From Siphonodentalium dalli (taxonomy: Eukaryota; Mollusca; Scaphopoda; Gadilida; Siphonodentaliidae): DNA of 64,000 nucleotides. Location of the stretch: the NCBI GenBank assembly GCA_032622095.1, contig CP136064.1:249523827-249587826 (forward strand). Direction: 5' to 3'. Made by a program: the position numbers and the translations under genes. Shown piece by piece: positions 12,191 through 27,100 of the stretch. The notes under the pieces were generated by a model. It was not told where the DNA came from. It did not search any database and saw only the letters and a program-made list of their open reading frames with translations. Position 1 is the stretch's first letter; each line of letters starts with the position of its first letter.

Positions 12191-15100
12191 TGTATATATA
12201 GAGAGATATATAGAGAGATATATAGAGAGATATATAGAGAGAGATGGAGGATACCTTCCAGTTCGTATATTCTACTGTTGTAGCGTTTTAAAGTTGTATT
12301 CATTCAATAAAATCATTCGGGATAATTATGCGTATGTGTGTGTTCTAATATAATATATGAGCTCATTAAGTTTGAAAGTACATCGCCTTTATGCGTCTAA
12401 TAGGTTGTATGGGTGTGGGGTCAATGTAGCCCGCCCTGTTTGATTGCTCCGCCCTTGGGCATTGCTGAATGCATTTATAAATAGGTCAGTCTTCATCGCA
12501 CGTGGGAAACGAGATTTTTATTTATGCTTCATACTCATATATTTACATACTAAGTGTTGTCATCATTAAATCCAGCATTCTGATTGGTCGGCGCCCACGT
12601 GGCTAGTTGCAATTATTTCTCGGTGAATGCGCAACAGCTAATAACTGCAAGCTCATAACAACATCGATACGTCATTTGGGTTTGGAAAGACGAACGCGTA
12701 ATGTTTTGGGCGCATTTGAATTCGCGCAGGATTGACTTAATAAATCATCGGGTTTCAATTGTTCCTGTTAACTTTTGCCAAGGGTGTTATCGGATATTTT
12801 TGGCTGGTTTTTGTCACGATACACTTTTCGATTTAAATACATTTACAAAAGTGGCTTTTTCGCTAAATGTATATAAATATAAGGATTAAGTGTCATGTGG
12901 ACTGTTTTTTTGGACAGTTAAACCTTATGTACCTGTATCAGGCTGTATATATGTATAAATAGATTCATGCAGACCAAATGATTTAAATCGGTTGCCCAAA
13001 ACAACTAACCCTTCATTGTTCTGTCTCTTAGCAGGCGTCGGGAATTCGGCGGAATAGATTCTTCCTGATGTATCTGCCTGTAAAAGAGAGATTTACTGCG
13101 GGTGTTTTCGCCCATATCAACGGCTATAATTATTAATAATTAGAGGAGATCGACATACACCGTCTCCTGTCGTCTGCTCATATTTCCTGAACACCCCCCC
13201 GATGAATAATAGACCATTCCGATGTATAATGTTATAACTGAATGAGAGAATCAACGCATGAGATGTTTGTGGGACTTCACGAAACGCAAAGCGGCAAGAT
13301 TTGTAATCGAGGGAATATTGAATTGGTTAAATGAATAAATAATGATTTATTGACCTTCATCATAAAATATAATATGTACCTCATGACACGCGATTTGTTA
13401 ACGAGGGAATACCGAGATTCGTGAAATGAATAAATAATGGTTTATTGACCTGCACATGAGAATATTTGTACCACATTTCCAAGAATTTCCTACATCATTG
13501 CACGGATCAAAATTTCGTTACATTAAAGTGATGTGAAACACTCCGGTAGGATGTTCAAAAATAAATGGAGAATAATCTTGCTCAAAGTAGTAATTTTTAC
13601 AAATATTATATCCAAATTGACAAAAAAAAAAATCACCGTCATTCTTATATAATAATTAAATACAGTGACTCTCGATGGCGAAATCGTTTTCGTAGCTTAT
13701 CACAGATAACTGCGTCCCGAATCGAGAAGTAAATATTTACAAATGGTCGTAGTTCACACGATGTTTTCTATGGTGTTGTAAGGTCGATTTGTTTGACATT
13801 TTCGGCGATGTTATTAGAATGCTATATTCCTCCAGTTGGCATAGTGCCTGAGTACTAACTTATCAGTTTCTCGCACCCGAATTAGTCCATAATATGTCTT
13901 TAAGATTTGAAAACAATTTGAGAATTTAAAGACATATTAAGGACTTGTTTGAGTTCGTAAAACTGATAAGTTAGTATTCAGGCGTTGTGACAACCTGGAG
14001 AATGTAGCATTCTACTAACATCGTCGAAAAATTCAAAGAAATCGACCATACCACTCAATAGAAACATCGTCAAAATTACGCTCAATTGTAAATATTTACA
14101 TCTAGATTCGGGACGCAACAATCGGCGACAAACAAACACAAATGATTTCGCCACCCAGAGTCAGTGCATTTATTTAATATATTAGAATTACGGTGTGTGT
14201 TGACAATTGGGATTAATATTCGTAAAAAGAATAACTTTGAGCAAGATTATTCTCCATTTCTATTCAAGTTGGATCACCCTACCGGAGTGTTTCACATCAC
14301 TTTAACCCTTCCGGTGCCAGGGGCCGATCTCATCGGCCCTAATTTACGGTCTGTAAAATCGGCCCTTTTTAAGATTTTTTTGGGTTGAATTTTTTTTTGG
14401 GTATGCTTAAGCATGCTATAGCGAATTTAAAAACAAACTGGATAAAACCTTAGGGGCATGTTATAACTCAAAACTATCACCAAGTATTCATAGTAATAAT
14501 TTTGATGCCCATGAAAAACGTAAGATTCCCTGGCACTAAACCTACAAAATAAGTATGCTAAAGAATATAAGAAACAATTATTAAAATTGTAAAAAATTGT
14601 AAAACATAATAACAAATGATGAAACATTGTTAGGCCAATGCATTCTCTTATATATGCGAGGCGACCTATGGTCGACTCGCATATATAAGATAATGCATTG
14701 GCACAGGGTATATGGGTTGATATAAAAAGAGGACCTGGCACTGAAAGGGTTAAGCGATTTGCCAAACAATGAAAGTAAGCGCGGATATCAAAATTAGGTT
14801 GAACAAAGAATTCTCAATGCAGCATGCGATCGGCTCAGTCACTGATTGGTAGAAAATATCTGCTAATAATTATTTGATTGACAGCAGCTGCTGTGGAAAG
14901 CCTCGTTCACGAGATGTCCAACAGTCAGACTGTCCAACACTCAACTGGGCGGGACGCACAGTGAATAAGCTTGCTCGAGGCGGGTGTTTATATATTATTT
15001 TTTAATCAAAATTACGAGCACACGACGTCATTCTATCATAAAATCAAATATAGTGACTCGTTATAGGGAAATCATTGTCGATTGTTTTGGGTTCGTTCAT

Positions 15101-18100
15101 ACGATGGCATGTGTTTTGCAGGCATTTTCTCATAGAAAGCCCTATGGCGCCAGAATATGAACGGCTCTATGAATATATAATGCATATTGACCAAACCTAA
15201 CGACACGAGGAGTAACATTTTGGTAGTTCCACATGTAGCGGTGCTACTAACGCATTACCTTAAAGATACGGGCGACGTTGGTGGTGGGTATGCTGTTAAC
15301 ATATTCAGCTCCGTCAAAAACCGCCATAAACAGAAAGAATAGTAAAATATTGACAGACTTTGCTCTTATACCATTCAGAAATATGGCATAAACAGTATGC
15401 TGTTGTCAATTGTTTTCCCTTTGTTATGTAAACAAAAGCAAAACACGTTACTTTTCCTGGCTTTTGTTTAGATCCGGATATGGTAAACATAAAGAGCGTT
15501 ATTTGTTACTGTTTTCCTGATATGGAAATAATAAAGAGAGTTTATATCATTTTTGTGTGATTAACCAATATAATTGCGCCGTGTTATGTAAACAGAAGCA
15601 CAACTTCTGTAACACGAGCAGGCTGTTGTTTGCGTCCACCATCGTACGTCTTGACGACAATATACTATTTACCCGCTGATTATGTTTGCCATATGAACAA
15701 AACTATATATATTTTAATATTCCTTCTGTTGATGGCGATTTGAACAAATATGAATATTTCTGCAACAAACGCCGCCCGTGCCTTTAAACTGTACGGTTGA
15801 TTCTTGAGAGATAATAGCATGCTATTTACAGGCAAATATTGACAGCATCGCTACTCTACTAGTGGAACTACATATTATTTATTTCTCATGTAGTTAGCTG
15901 TGTTACTGATGCATTTTATATTCATCTTTCCGTTCACATTCTGGCAACATACGGTTTTTTATGTGAAAATGCCTGAACAACATGCCGTGCAAACTTGCCA
16001 GTGTATGAATGTACCCTTATAAGCGATTTGTTTTGGACGAATAGCAGACTGTTTGTTTACATTTTGCGTAGTTCATATGTTGTGTTTTACGAAAGGTTTT
16101 ATTATCTATAATTGTTGAATTTTCGACAATAATAGATTAACCTTTTCTATACTATCGGTGGGAAATGTTCAGATATAATAAGTTCAGCAAACGACTTTTA
16201 TTGAAAGAAAAAATCGAGATATCTGACGATGTTCACCTCATTAATGAAACAATAGGATAATAACAGTTCTGAGTGACGTCAGATACTACAGGGGTTAACA
16301 TAACTTATTATCAGACCAGAAAAAGATCAGGTTTTCTCAGCGACGTTCAACGCCACAACGTCTTGTCCAATCAAAGCGCGTTTCGTATAATAAAACAGTT
16401 GTCGCATTATTGATTTGTTGACACGAGGAATTGTCAGCCCTTGGAAGTCAATATTCACCTCGGCCTACGGCCTTAGTGAATATTTACAATTCCTCGTGTC
16501 AACCTCGAAACAATGGATAATTGTATAATGGTCGTTGGTTGAACTTATTATTTGAACATTTCCTACGGGTTGACTATTAATCAATGAGTATTTATAGTAT
16601 AGAAAGGATTCCGTAAAATACATTCTTAAAATAGTCGCGGAGTCGTAAAATATCAATTTGAAGTAGTGAAATAAGCACGTATAATATGTATTTAACCCTT
16701 TGAGTGCCAAGTCCGGTTTTTGTATCAACCCATATACCCTGTGCCAATGCATTCTCTTATATATGCGAGTCGACCATAGGTCGCCTCGCATATATAAGAG
16801 AATGCATTGGCCTAACAATTTTTTTTTTAATTTTTTTTTTTTTTACAATTTTAATAATTTATTCTTATATTCTTTAACATACTTATTTTGTAGGTTTAGG
16901 GCCGATGAGATCGGCCCCTGGCACTCAAAGGGTTAAGTAAAGAAAGGGTTAGCTCTACAAGGTACTTTGAATTTTAGTTGAGCGTATTTATTGATAGTAT
17001 TTGTTATATATATATCTTGAGTATTTAATAAATTTGTTGAAATATATCACATGTGCATTTCTTCGTTCATAATGCAACTTCCGGTGTCCTTTCAGTGGCG
17101 GGGTTAATATGTGTGGATAGGGCGAATATCGGCCTTTCGTTAGACACCAAAATGAGCCCTCTACGCGCTGTATTCCTCGAGTTTTGAATTTTCCAAAAAC
17201 CCCAATTATCCTCATCGTCCGGCCGCTCATCGCCGTCGAAATTAGCCATCGCCACCAATTCCCAGTAACAATTATGATAAAAACTATAGTCGGCAGCTCT
17301 GTGATGTTGAGGATTATCACACCTGCCCCATCACCTACCCGAAACAAAAGCCGCCGGGTGAACAGGACGACCCCGTTTGGGGTGCCCCATGCAATGACAC
17401 GCGAAGCGGACTGATTTTGTTACCCGTGGAAAACTTATTTTGCGAAATGAATAATTAATGGTTTTATTGAAGAATATAATATACCTTATATCGATTATTT
17501 ACATGCACGGTGTATATGATTATATACTTAACAATGTGGTATATAATTATGTTTAAAGACAGGATTGTAAAGTTATAAACGATAGCGGCAATTAACACAT
17601 AGTTAAAGATGGATTATCTCTTCATATAACAATTTTGAAATAGTTGCGTGGGTATAAAATAATATGATCATGTACGTAAACGCCCGTTTCTGTTTATGGA
17701 ATTATCGGATGAATTGTTATCTGTATAGAAGGATTTGATGATAAACCCTAAGGGTGGATACACACATGCATGTAATCTCTGTAATTATCGTGTATTTGGC
17801 GTTTTACATGGATCATACAGACGATGTAATATGTGTCCACTGACAACCCAATCATTGCCTACGTGTTGAACGCACTGATTTCTAGTTATAATTAAGTCGG
17901 AATGTAGATAAGCCTTTATCTTGGACCGAGTCGCCAGGCCACTTAAAATAATTGTTCGTGTGATAACCCATGTGGTAGACTTTCTATTTAAATAATTACC
18001 AGTCCTCTCTTATTTATAGCAGTGGTGGATTAGGATTTCCCCGACGCATGCAGGGGCTATATATGACCCCGAAAGCTACCAGGCGGGGGTGGCTAACTCT

Positions 18101-21100
18101 GAGCTATTTAAGTAAAACATATCATATTGTACATTCTTGCCCAGATTATTCCGACCGATACATTCAACTAAGTCCCTTAGCGATTTGAAGCTTTCGAGAC
18201 CCCACACAAACAAGCATCATGGTTGAAAATGTTCTACGTCAAGCCTGTATATGCCAGACGTAGGCTATGGCTTCTGGTGTTCGTGCATTAATAAAATGCC
18301 AGATATCACACAGACTTGACTAATTTCCGCATCCGTAAGAGAAGACTTGTTTTGCACTGGCCTTAAATGTACTGATAGAAGACAATTTGACTTAGCACTA
18401 CTCACTTGTCTGGCCTGTTAACAATGAACCGCTCGCGCGCAGGTGATATATGTTGTCAATTATTGGAAATTACATGCATGTGTGTATCCACCCTTATAAT
18501 GGGACACAAGTAAATGATATATACAATGTATGTAAATAATCACATATAACGTAAACGTGGATATTTAGCCTGCCATGTAATACGAGTCTCAGCTGTCTGG
18601 CCATCGACGCAGTCCTGTCTGGAATTTTGCGCGCCGGTGTAGGTAGTGACGTCACGATGTACGTCTTGATGTCATGACGCCTGTACTGGTTTCCCAAGAA
18701 GCAATCTTAAAACGACTCTGCGATCTTTCAATCGGAACTTAAAGTTTCCGTTTGTCGGCCTTGAACTTTGAGAATATTTCATCAATCTTTTAGGTGGAAA
18801 TACCATTAGAAAATTGAAGATAATATGTAAACGGCCAGCAAGGTTGCTAGATTCCTCTTTCGGGGTAAATATTTTAAATAATTTTATGAAATATGTAAAC
18901 AAAACTTTTTCATGCAATTTAACTTTTATGTTAACCAGAGCTTTTGTTCAATTTACATTCACTTTTTGAAAATATATTTGGCTTTAGGAGCATGATGTTC
19001 CTACATATGATGAAGTATAGCTAACAGTTGCTAGATCAAAGTTTTTAATTTTTGCCCTGGAGCATTTTCCCCAATTACACATTTCGAGGTGGCATTAATC
19101 AAAACAAAATGGCGGCCCACGCCAACAATCATTTTTGGACTCCGCTGACCTTTGAATTATGAATAAATTATTCTACTTTAGGTAATTTAATCTACTTTTA
19201 GAGTGGCTGAAAAAGTCGATTAGTATATCTCATATTCGCATACGTATACCCTAGGTCGCTTCGCTTCCGCGGCTTCGCCGCGCGAGAGCGGGCGCTAATA
19301 TATATGAATTGAAGACCCATGTCCGGAAACGCTTCTATCAATATAATATTGATTTTGTTTCGAATATTTTATTATAAAATGAGATGATTACATGTAACAC
19401 TTCATTGTTCTATTTTTAGAATAGACCATTCATTCGATTCCATATACCTATAGAGATCATTAGGGTGTTCCTATCTATACGTTCCTAATATAAAATGTGC
19501 CAGATTGATTGTTTGTATTGTTTTATTCCATAGATATAAGCGATAATGAGTCTAATTAACGTTTATTTTGACATAATTACACAATATAATTTCTGGTCTC
19601 TGATAACAGTAACCACTATTGTTCGTTAGCTAAACAACCACACGTTTTTAGACCAGAAAGTATTCGAAATATAATCAATATTAATCGATAGAATCATTTC
19701 CGGACAGGGGTATTCGATGTCACACACAAACGGTCACGTGTTGCACGTGCGGAAAATAAAACAATATGGACAATGTAGTTAGCTGAGCAGAATTCGAGAA
19801 TCTATTAAACGGACATGGCTCATTCGAGCTTTCAAATTTTGTCTACGTAATTTGGAATGAGGTATAATATAGGTTGGTAAATGCACCAACTATTGATATA
19901 CCGGCTTCATATGCTCTGAAAAAATATCATTGCCACGATCACAGCAATTTTCCACCTGTTTCAATTTTTCAGACAGAAGTGAAACAAACGCTCTTTATTT
20001 ATACCATATCAGGAATAGACTAACACAGAACGCTCTTTTCTGTGTCATGCCATGCAACTAGCTGTTGTTTGTTTGAGACACACATACCGTGTTCAAAATT
20101 GTATTTTTATGACTTCAATGCGTCTTTCTGGGACATATAATATCCGTTGATATATAGTTCAAGTATTTATCGAACTATTTCGATACCGGAAAAAATTCTA
20201 AAGCGAATATTATTAGGCGTATTTTCGAGCGCAAACCGCCATGTGGCTTTAAGTATTATGGTACATGTATGTATTTTATTAATGTTTTATTAATTACATG
20301 TATGCATTTTATTATTAATTTATCAAATACTTACTGCTGTCGGTAACCGCACACCACATGGGGGTAGTTATTGTTATTGTCACACAACAAGATCTCCATA
20401 CCATGTATTTTGGATACGGGAAATAAAACTATTCTGGTACTTTAGTTTAAGATACAAAATCCGATGCTATACATGATCTCCGTATCATCCAATTACAACA
20501 ACAGCAACGGAATTTCACCAACAGCCGATTTTAGTTATCCAACTTAGTAATGTATGACTAATAAATACTCACAACAATACCAATCAGGATAACATATTTG
20601 CCGAAAAAGTCCCATAATAACTGTTTTGCTTTGCACGACGAGCGAGTGCGGTTTATAACTTCCATGATGACGATGATGAAGATGATGATGATGATGATGA
20701 GGAGGATGTTGTTGATGAAGATGATGATGATGGTGATGATGATGATAACATGTCTATTTGCATGAAAAAGACATGCTTACTTATTGGTGTATGTATCCGC
20801 ACGTCAACTATCACAACATACCATATTCTTGTTGATGACGATATTTTTCATCGTCTTATATTCCGAATTTAATGTGTGATCTCCACTGATCGCATAGGGA
20901 GCTCTGACCTTGCGTGACCTCTCATAACGGCGTCCGCGCATGTCTGATCTATTTCTTGAAGAAATCAGCGGAATTTTTGCCAGGCCGCCAAATATTTAGG
21001 GGCGTTTAGTCGGATATTGTATTTCTATATAAGGCTTATTTATTTACGATAATTGGAAGAACTAGTATCTCGTTATGTCGACAAAAATCCGCACAAGAAA

Positions 21101-24100
21101 GGTTTGTATGATCTCATGACACGCAAAGCGGCATTATCTATTATCTGTTATTGAATTGAATTGAATTGAATTCATTTCTCTGATCATCAATTGAAGATAT
21201 TACAGAGTGCAAGGTAGTTACAAATTCAAAGTGTACAGTGTATAATTAAGGGGCTGTGCAGTGCGCCATTGGACATGTGTGATCAGTGATTTTGAGCTTA
21301 CATATATAGTGCTACCATAGAGCGCAGCTATAGCCATAAACTATTATATTGGTGTTGGTGTCCTTCTGTGTAAAGTTTTGGTACATGTGTAAACAACAAG
21401 TATACTATATATCGGTATATTTTTGAAGGGGGTTTACTTGTTTGTCGAAAATGTAGCCTCAAGAGTTCCGGAATATATCGATGACCTTTTTTATAAGGAT
21501 TGAGAGATTCTTGGTAATTGTTCTGTTGCAACTATTGAATAGTGCTGCTAGCTTGTTAGCGTTTGGTCCTCGGTAATAGTATGGTCTCAGGTATTGTACG
21601 CGTATATGTCTTGGTGTTCAATACATACACAGAACGACACGATGTGTAAATGGGTTTGTCGATACCGCACGAGTGCTGTCGCGGAAGGATAGAATGAGAG
21701 GCGCTTGCGCCTCGAGTTATATCCTTCCGCGACAGCACGAGTGCCGTATCGACAAACCCATTTACACATCGTGTCGTTCTGTGTTTATTACACGCTTCGC
21801 GTCCTATAGTCCGTGCATTATAAATACAGGATTAGAAGGTTTATTAAGGCTCACACAGGGCGTGTTTGTCATCTATGATGATTCTTGTATTTAAATAGTT
21901 CTAGTTTCATGGTTGAGGCGAACGTCATGTACGTCAATTTACGTCAACGAGATGCGTATGGAACGTACGTTCCATACGGATTTGTAAATATGAAACAGCA
22001 ATAACACTGTACTTTAAGCGTGTAATAAAATTAAGGATGCCCTGATACTCGTCGCCTATTTCTGAGTTGCAGAGGGTACACACTCTATCCGATTATGCGT
22101 CATTAGTCCGCATCGAGGGAATACTGAATTTCCCAAAATTAATAAATAAGAAGATCATTAGAATGAGTGCGTATATTAGGTCAGCCAAAGTTATTTAAAT
22201 GTTTCTCGTGTATTTATAGTTCAGATCAGTGAGGGAGTGAGGTGTTTTATTATGTATTCTCAACTATCAGGTGGCTTGAATATATTTACATGGTAGCCAA
22301 AATTAATTTACTACATTTTGACGTTGATTTTTCTTATAACCCAAAACATATAAATAAATGAAGGAAATATTTCTGAGAAGGGGTATGAAAGAGTTTCTCA
22401 CCCAATAAAGTTATATAAAAAAGTATTAAATTCACTTTCCCATTAAATAATTTTAGATTGATGTTTGTAAGAATATATACAGCCATTTTCTCCTTGACGA
22501 ATCCTGCCTTTGATGGTTTATCTTCATCATTGCTTATGATTCAACTTTAATTGATTGTGGGATGCCTGCTAAAGATAGCATGTCAAATTTTACACCAAAA
22601 GTAGTAAAACTTTTCCAAAGAAATTTTAAGCTTACCAGGCAAAACTATTAAAATATTTGCAATCACCGTTTAAAGGGCACAAATACGCAAATAATCCATT
22701 AGTTTTACATTGAAAGCAAGCGCAAAATATAATAATAGAGAACGCTCTTTATTGTCTACTGCTTTTGTGAAACCAAATCATGAACGCTCTTTATTGGTAG
22801 GCTAACAAACTTGTTAAAATTTCCTTATTAAAAGTCAATATCTGGCCATCAAAACCTCTTAGGCCTACTGATTGGCCCCATGGTCTGGTCTAATTATTTT
22901 CTTGTATAGAGCACGTATATAGTACACACACACACCCTCCCTCACACACCCCCCCCCCACACACAACATCACACACACACACATATATATATATATACAC
23001 TATCAGGTGGACCCGACTTCGTCCGGGCTGTTTCCCCTCTGCTTTTCGGCGAATTGCGCGATTTGACCTTGAATTGTCCATTTTGAAGGTCAAGGTCAGG
23101 TGGGGTCACGATTTGACACGTCCAAAACACTGCCCGGACAAAAGTACCCGACAAAAGTACCCGTCGAAATCCATCCGGTTTTACCCGATTTGACCTTGAA
23201 TTGATCATTTTGAAGGTCAATGTCAGGTCTGGGTCACGAGTTGACCCGTCCAAAACACTTAGTGGACAAAAGTAACCATATGTATCAAATTTCGTGGAAA
23301 TTCCATCAAAATTCGCTATTTGACCTTGAATTGACCCGATTTCAAGGTCTAGGTCACGTCGCATGGGCAAATGAATAGGCTTATGAGACTCTCCATACGA
23401 AAGTATCATAGACACTAATTTTCATCGAAATCCCGTGATATTCGGACGTTTGACCTTGAAGTGACCTGATTTCAAGGCCAAGGTCACGTCACACGGGCAA
23501 ATTAATATGCATATGCCACTTCCCACTTCCCGGCCGAAAATACCCCCCACATACCAAGTTTCATCGAAATCGGCTCGGCCGTTTTCGAGTTCATCGCGAT
23601 CACACGCACACACAGATCTTCCAAAATATATAATAGATATATATATATCTAACTGTTTTTGACGGGTCAAATCGTGACCCAGACCTGACCTTGACCTTCA
23701 AATTATATATAATTAGAATAGACTGGCTCCCTATTGCAATGTATTATAGCAACCACCAATGGTGCTTATACATAAGGCAGGTGAATGACGTCATATATTT
23801 TTTTCTATATCCATCAGTGATTTTTCAAGATTTTGGAGAAATTGTCACGTGACTTCCGGTTAGCATACCGTGGAAATTGCAAAAAACGCGGAATTGGAAA
23901 TGAAGCATCGCGATAAAAATGAAAGTAACTACTTCACAACTTACGAAGAATTCACATGTGATTTAAGTCTATTAATTTCATTTAGACCAATTTCGTTGGT
24001 CAGCTTAATGAAAACGAAAAATGAAGAAGTCATGACGATAATCCAGACAAGATTTTACAATCCACGACACGTCTTGTCAATTTGGCATGTCGTCTCCGTC

Positions 24101-27100
24101 GTGACCACTGCATGGTATTACATATATTATTCTTAGCGTTATGTCGCCGAAAAGGGCAAATTTGAGGCACATCATGTGTGGTTGCTCCACTACGTGTCAC
24201 GTACGATTCATAATATATGTCAACTTCTGATATCAGAATGCTTGTTTAGCTTTTCACAACTCTGAACCTATCATGATTTCGGATGCAAAAAAATGGCCAT
24301 GTATTTTCGTTTTGCACCAATATTTACGCCCTGTCATTAACTCGTGCTACATGTCAAAGTTCTGGAGTAGCATTCAATATATGGAAGTCATGAATTATTC
24401 ATTACTTCCATATATGGACATGATACTGCAGAACTTTTACTGGTTGCACTAAAACCACGGAACCGGTGCTGGATGAATCTCTGAAACCACGGAACGGAGC
24501 TGGATGAATCAAATACGGTCGCAACTCAGTGATCTCGCTTATTGCTTACAATATAAAGACCAACGTGGCTCTCAAAAATCAGTAAGGGATTGCTTGAGAG
24601 ACAAATGATTAATTTTGGACGGCCTTATATATCGGGAGACACGATCGATATGGGTATAGGTTAGCAAATCGCCATTTAAATCCCATGACAATTTTCATCA
24701 ACTTGATCCTATTTATCCTGGGACTTCTGATTGTGTTGTTCGCTGCACGGGCAACTTGAAATCCAATAATGCCATGGTATTTATCGACGCAGCGTACCCG
24801 CCGAAGACAAAAGGATGACATAAAGCAAACAGCGCATGCTGTGGCAATGACTAAATGTTTCATAAACACAATTATCTATAAACCAATATATATATATATC
24901 TGAAGTTCTGAACAACGTGGAAGTTTCAATAACTGGTTCATATATATATAACTGGTTCATATATACAGTTACATGTATATCACACGCATAATATTACAAC
25001 TTATATCATTCTATTCATATGCAATTGCAGGTATATCACATAGTTCAGCTATATTATTTGAATGTATAACACATGGCTACTGTCCACATGTATAGGACAT
25101 ATATACATAATTTAATTATGATTTGTTTACCATGCAATAAACCTTTGGAACCTTAGGACGTATATCGAACTGTTGTTGAGTCATCAGTATTTTGATAACC
25201 TGTTCACATAAAGAGCCTTACGAGATCATGATATTGCCCATATTTGATTATTATTGTATTCGTTAATTTTGTTTCATATTTAAAATTAAAGTTTAAGATA
25301 AAAATCAATTTTAGGCATACATACTATTATGTTTTACCGTTGTATATTTAAACCACCTCGCACCGGAGCACACTCAACCAATGTCAACTATTATACGTTT
25401 GGAACCACGGCGAGTACATTCTATACTCGAATTAACCCAAGAGTCTTGACTGATTCTCAACAATTGGATGTTTGTAATATCCAATGGTTGGATATAGAGG
25501 ATATCCAACTCGTTATGTTGGAAAATAAGATTTTATGAAATGAGTTTGATAAATGTGATTCACAACATGTCGTAGTCTCGCGTAGTCATTCGTATATCAA
25601 TCGCGTCGCATCCGATCATCACTGTGCCGGAAAATAGCGTAATATGTGTATGGGGACATATTTTGTTAACATGGCACAGTAATTATATAGTTGGGCCCCT
25701 GAACCCGTATTTTCGTTAATGCGTGTTTTAAGTAATGGTTAGAGCACAATAATTGTTCTAAATTTACCAGAATCAATCGAGTCGAAGACGAAATTTATTC
25801 TGGTAAAGAACTATTCGCGTGCTCTGACCGACTTAGAGCACAATTGATCCCACATAATTCAATCAACTGGAAATGTGCTGTTGAGCGTGTTTTGACCACG
25901 ACGCACAATCCGTGCGTTGGCCGCGATTGGACACAAAAACCGGTTAGCCACGCCCAACAACGTGATTAACATGAACTGATCGCCGTTGAATGTGAATATA
26001 TATGTCCGAAACAACACTGACTGGTCCCACTTTGAAGCGCCCATGCGATTTTCTGTTATGAGTTGCGTGTGCCTAACAATGGGATAATCATTTGCTTTAC
26101 CAAAAATCAGGGAACGATTGCAACAATGCGATTGTGCTCTAAAGTATAACATCTTTTTCTAAGCGGGTGCTGGTGGTTTTTATGATACTTTTGTGAAGAA
26201 TGACACGTCAGCTTCAACCTTGATAAACTTGAGAAATCTAGGTAAACAAAAATGGTGGTCAAAATGGCAGTTATGTTTTCTTGATTAATTTAGGTATATT
26301 TAGCTCATTTTTAATAATGGTTTCAAAGATGGCCACCGTGATGGTGGCTTAAAGGCTAAAAAAAAAAATTCTATTTCCACAGTTTATGGAATGTGATAAA
26401 ATATTGGCTCAACTAACATATTTACCAAATTAAAGCATTATTCCGAAATGAAATATGTTTGAATGAGAAAAGAGAGTTATTTGCTTGAATGAATGATATA
26501 ATTTTATACAGAGCCAAATAATTTGACACGGAAGCTATGTTGTTTTTGGCCACGAACCTCTATACACACGTATAGCAGTGAAACTATGAAGGAAACTATC
26601 AAGGCCGTTTGGTTTATTCAAATAAATAAGTATAAAAACTATTGCGACTCCAAGTTGGACAGACAAACTTATTTTTGAATAAATCAGCCAATTCTTCATG
26701 TATGCCAAGCTGTGATGAATGGATATTTCTACGATGATGAAAATAAATGTCCACCCCAGCGCCCCGTGATTTATCAGTCAGCAAGATTACCATTGGATTA
26801 CCTCTTGCGCCATTAGATAACTAAAACCACAAATTACACACATAAGAGGCTCATTAATACGCACTACCGTCCGTTAACCCTTTGAGTGCCAGGTCGATTT
26901 TGTATCAACCCATATACCCTGTGCCAATGCATTCTCTTTAATATGCGAGTCGACCATAGGTCGCCTCGCATATATAAGAGAATGCATTGGCCTAACAATT
27001 ATTTAATTTTTTTTTACAATTTTTTACAATTTTAATAATTTATTCTTATATTCTTTAACAGACTTATTTTGTAGATTTAGGGCCGATGAGATCGTCCCTG

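Noticed and set aside
10963-12303. 446-codon frame on the minus strand (and 173- and 99-codon plus-strand frames)
   Set aside because: Pure microsatellite translation (Ile-Tyr-Leu-Ser repeats); no protein-like composition.
18570-18675. Minus-strand frame after a TACAG considered as the same exon
   Set aside because: No Arg-Arg block before a suitable donor, and phase and motif do not fit.
20880-20955. Arg-rich minus-strand stretch considered as the exon before GCSSH
   Set aside because: Acceptor is poor and no donor gives the phase 1 end needed; the 13010-13077 exon fits all constraints.
21556-21894. Overlapping 60-73-codon frames on both strands
   Set aside because: Two halves of one long hairpin, giving mirrored peptides.
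22890-23670. Minus-strand frames of 67-148 codons
   Set aside because: Lie in the TGACCTTGAA repeat array; peptides simply repeat the DNA unit.
24609-24869. Minus-strand 86-codon frame considered as the C-terminal exon of the gene
   Set aside because: No GC..H motif and no usable acceptor; GCSSH was found at 10790 instead.
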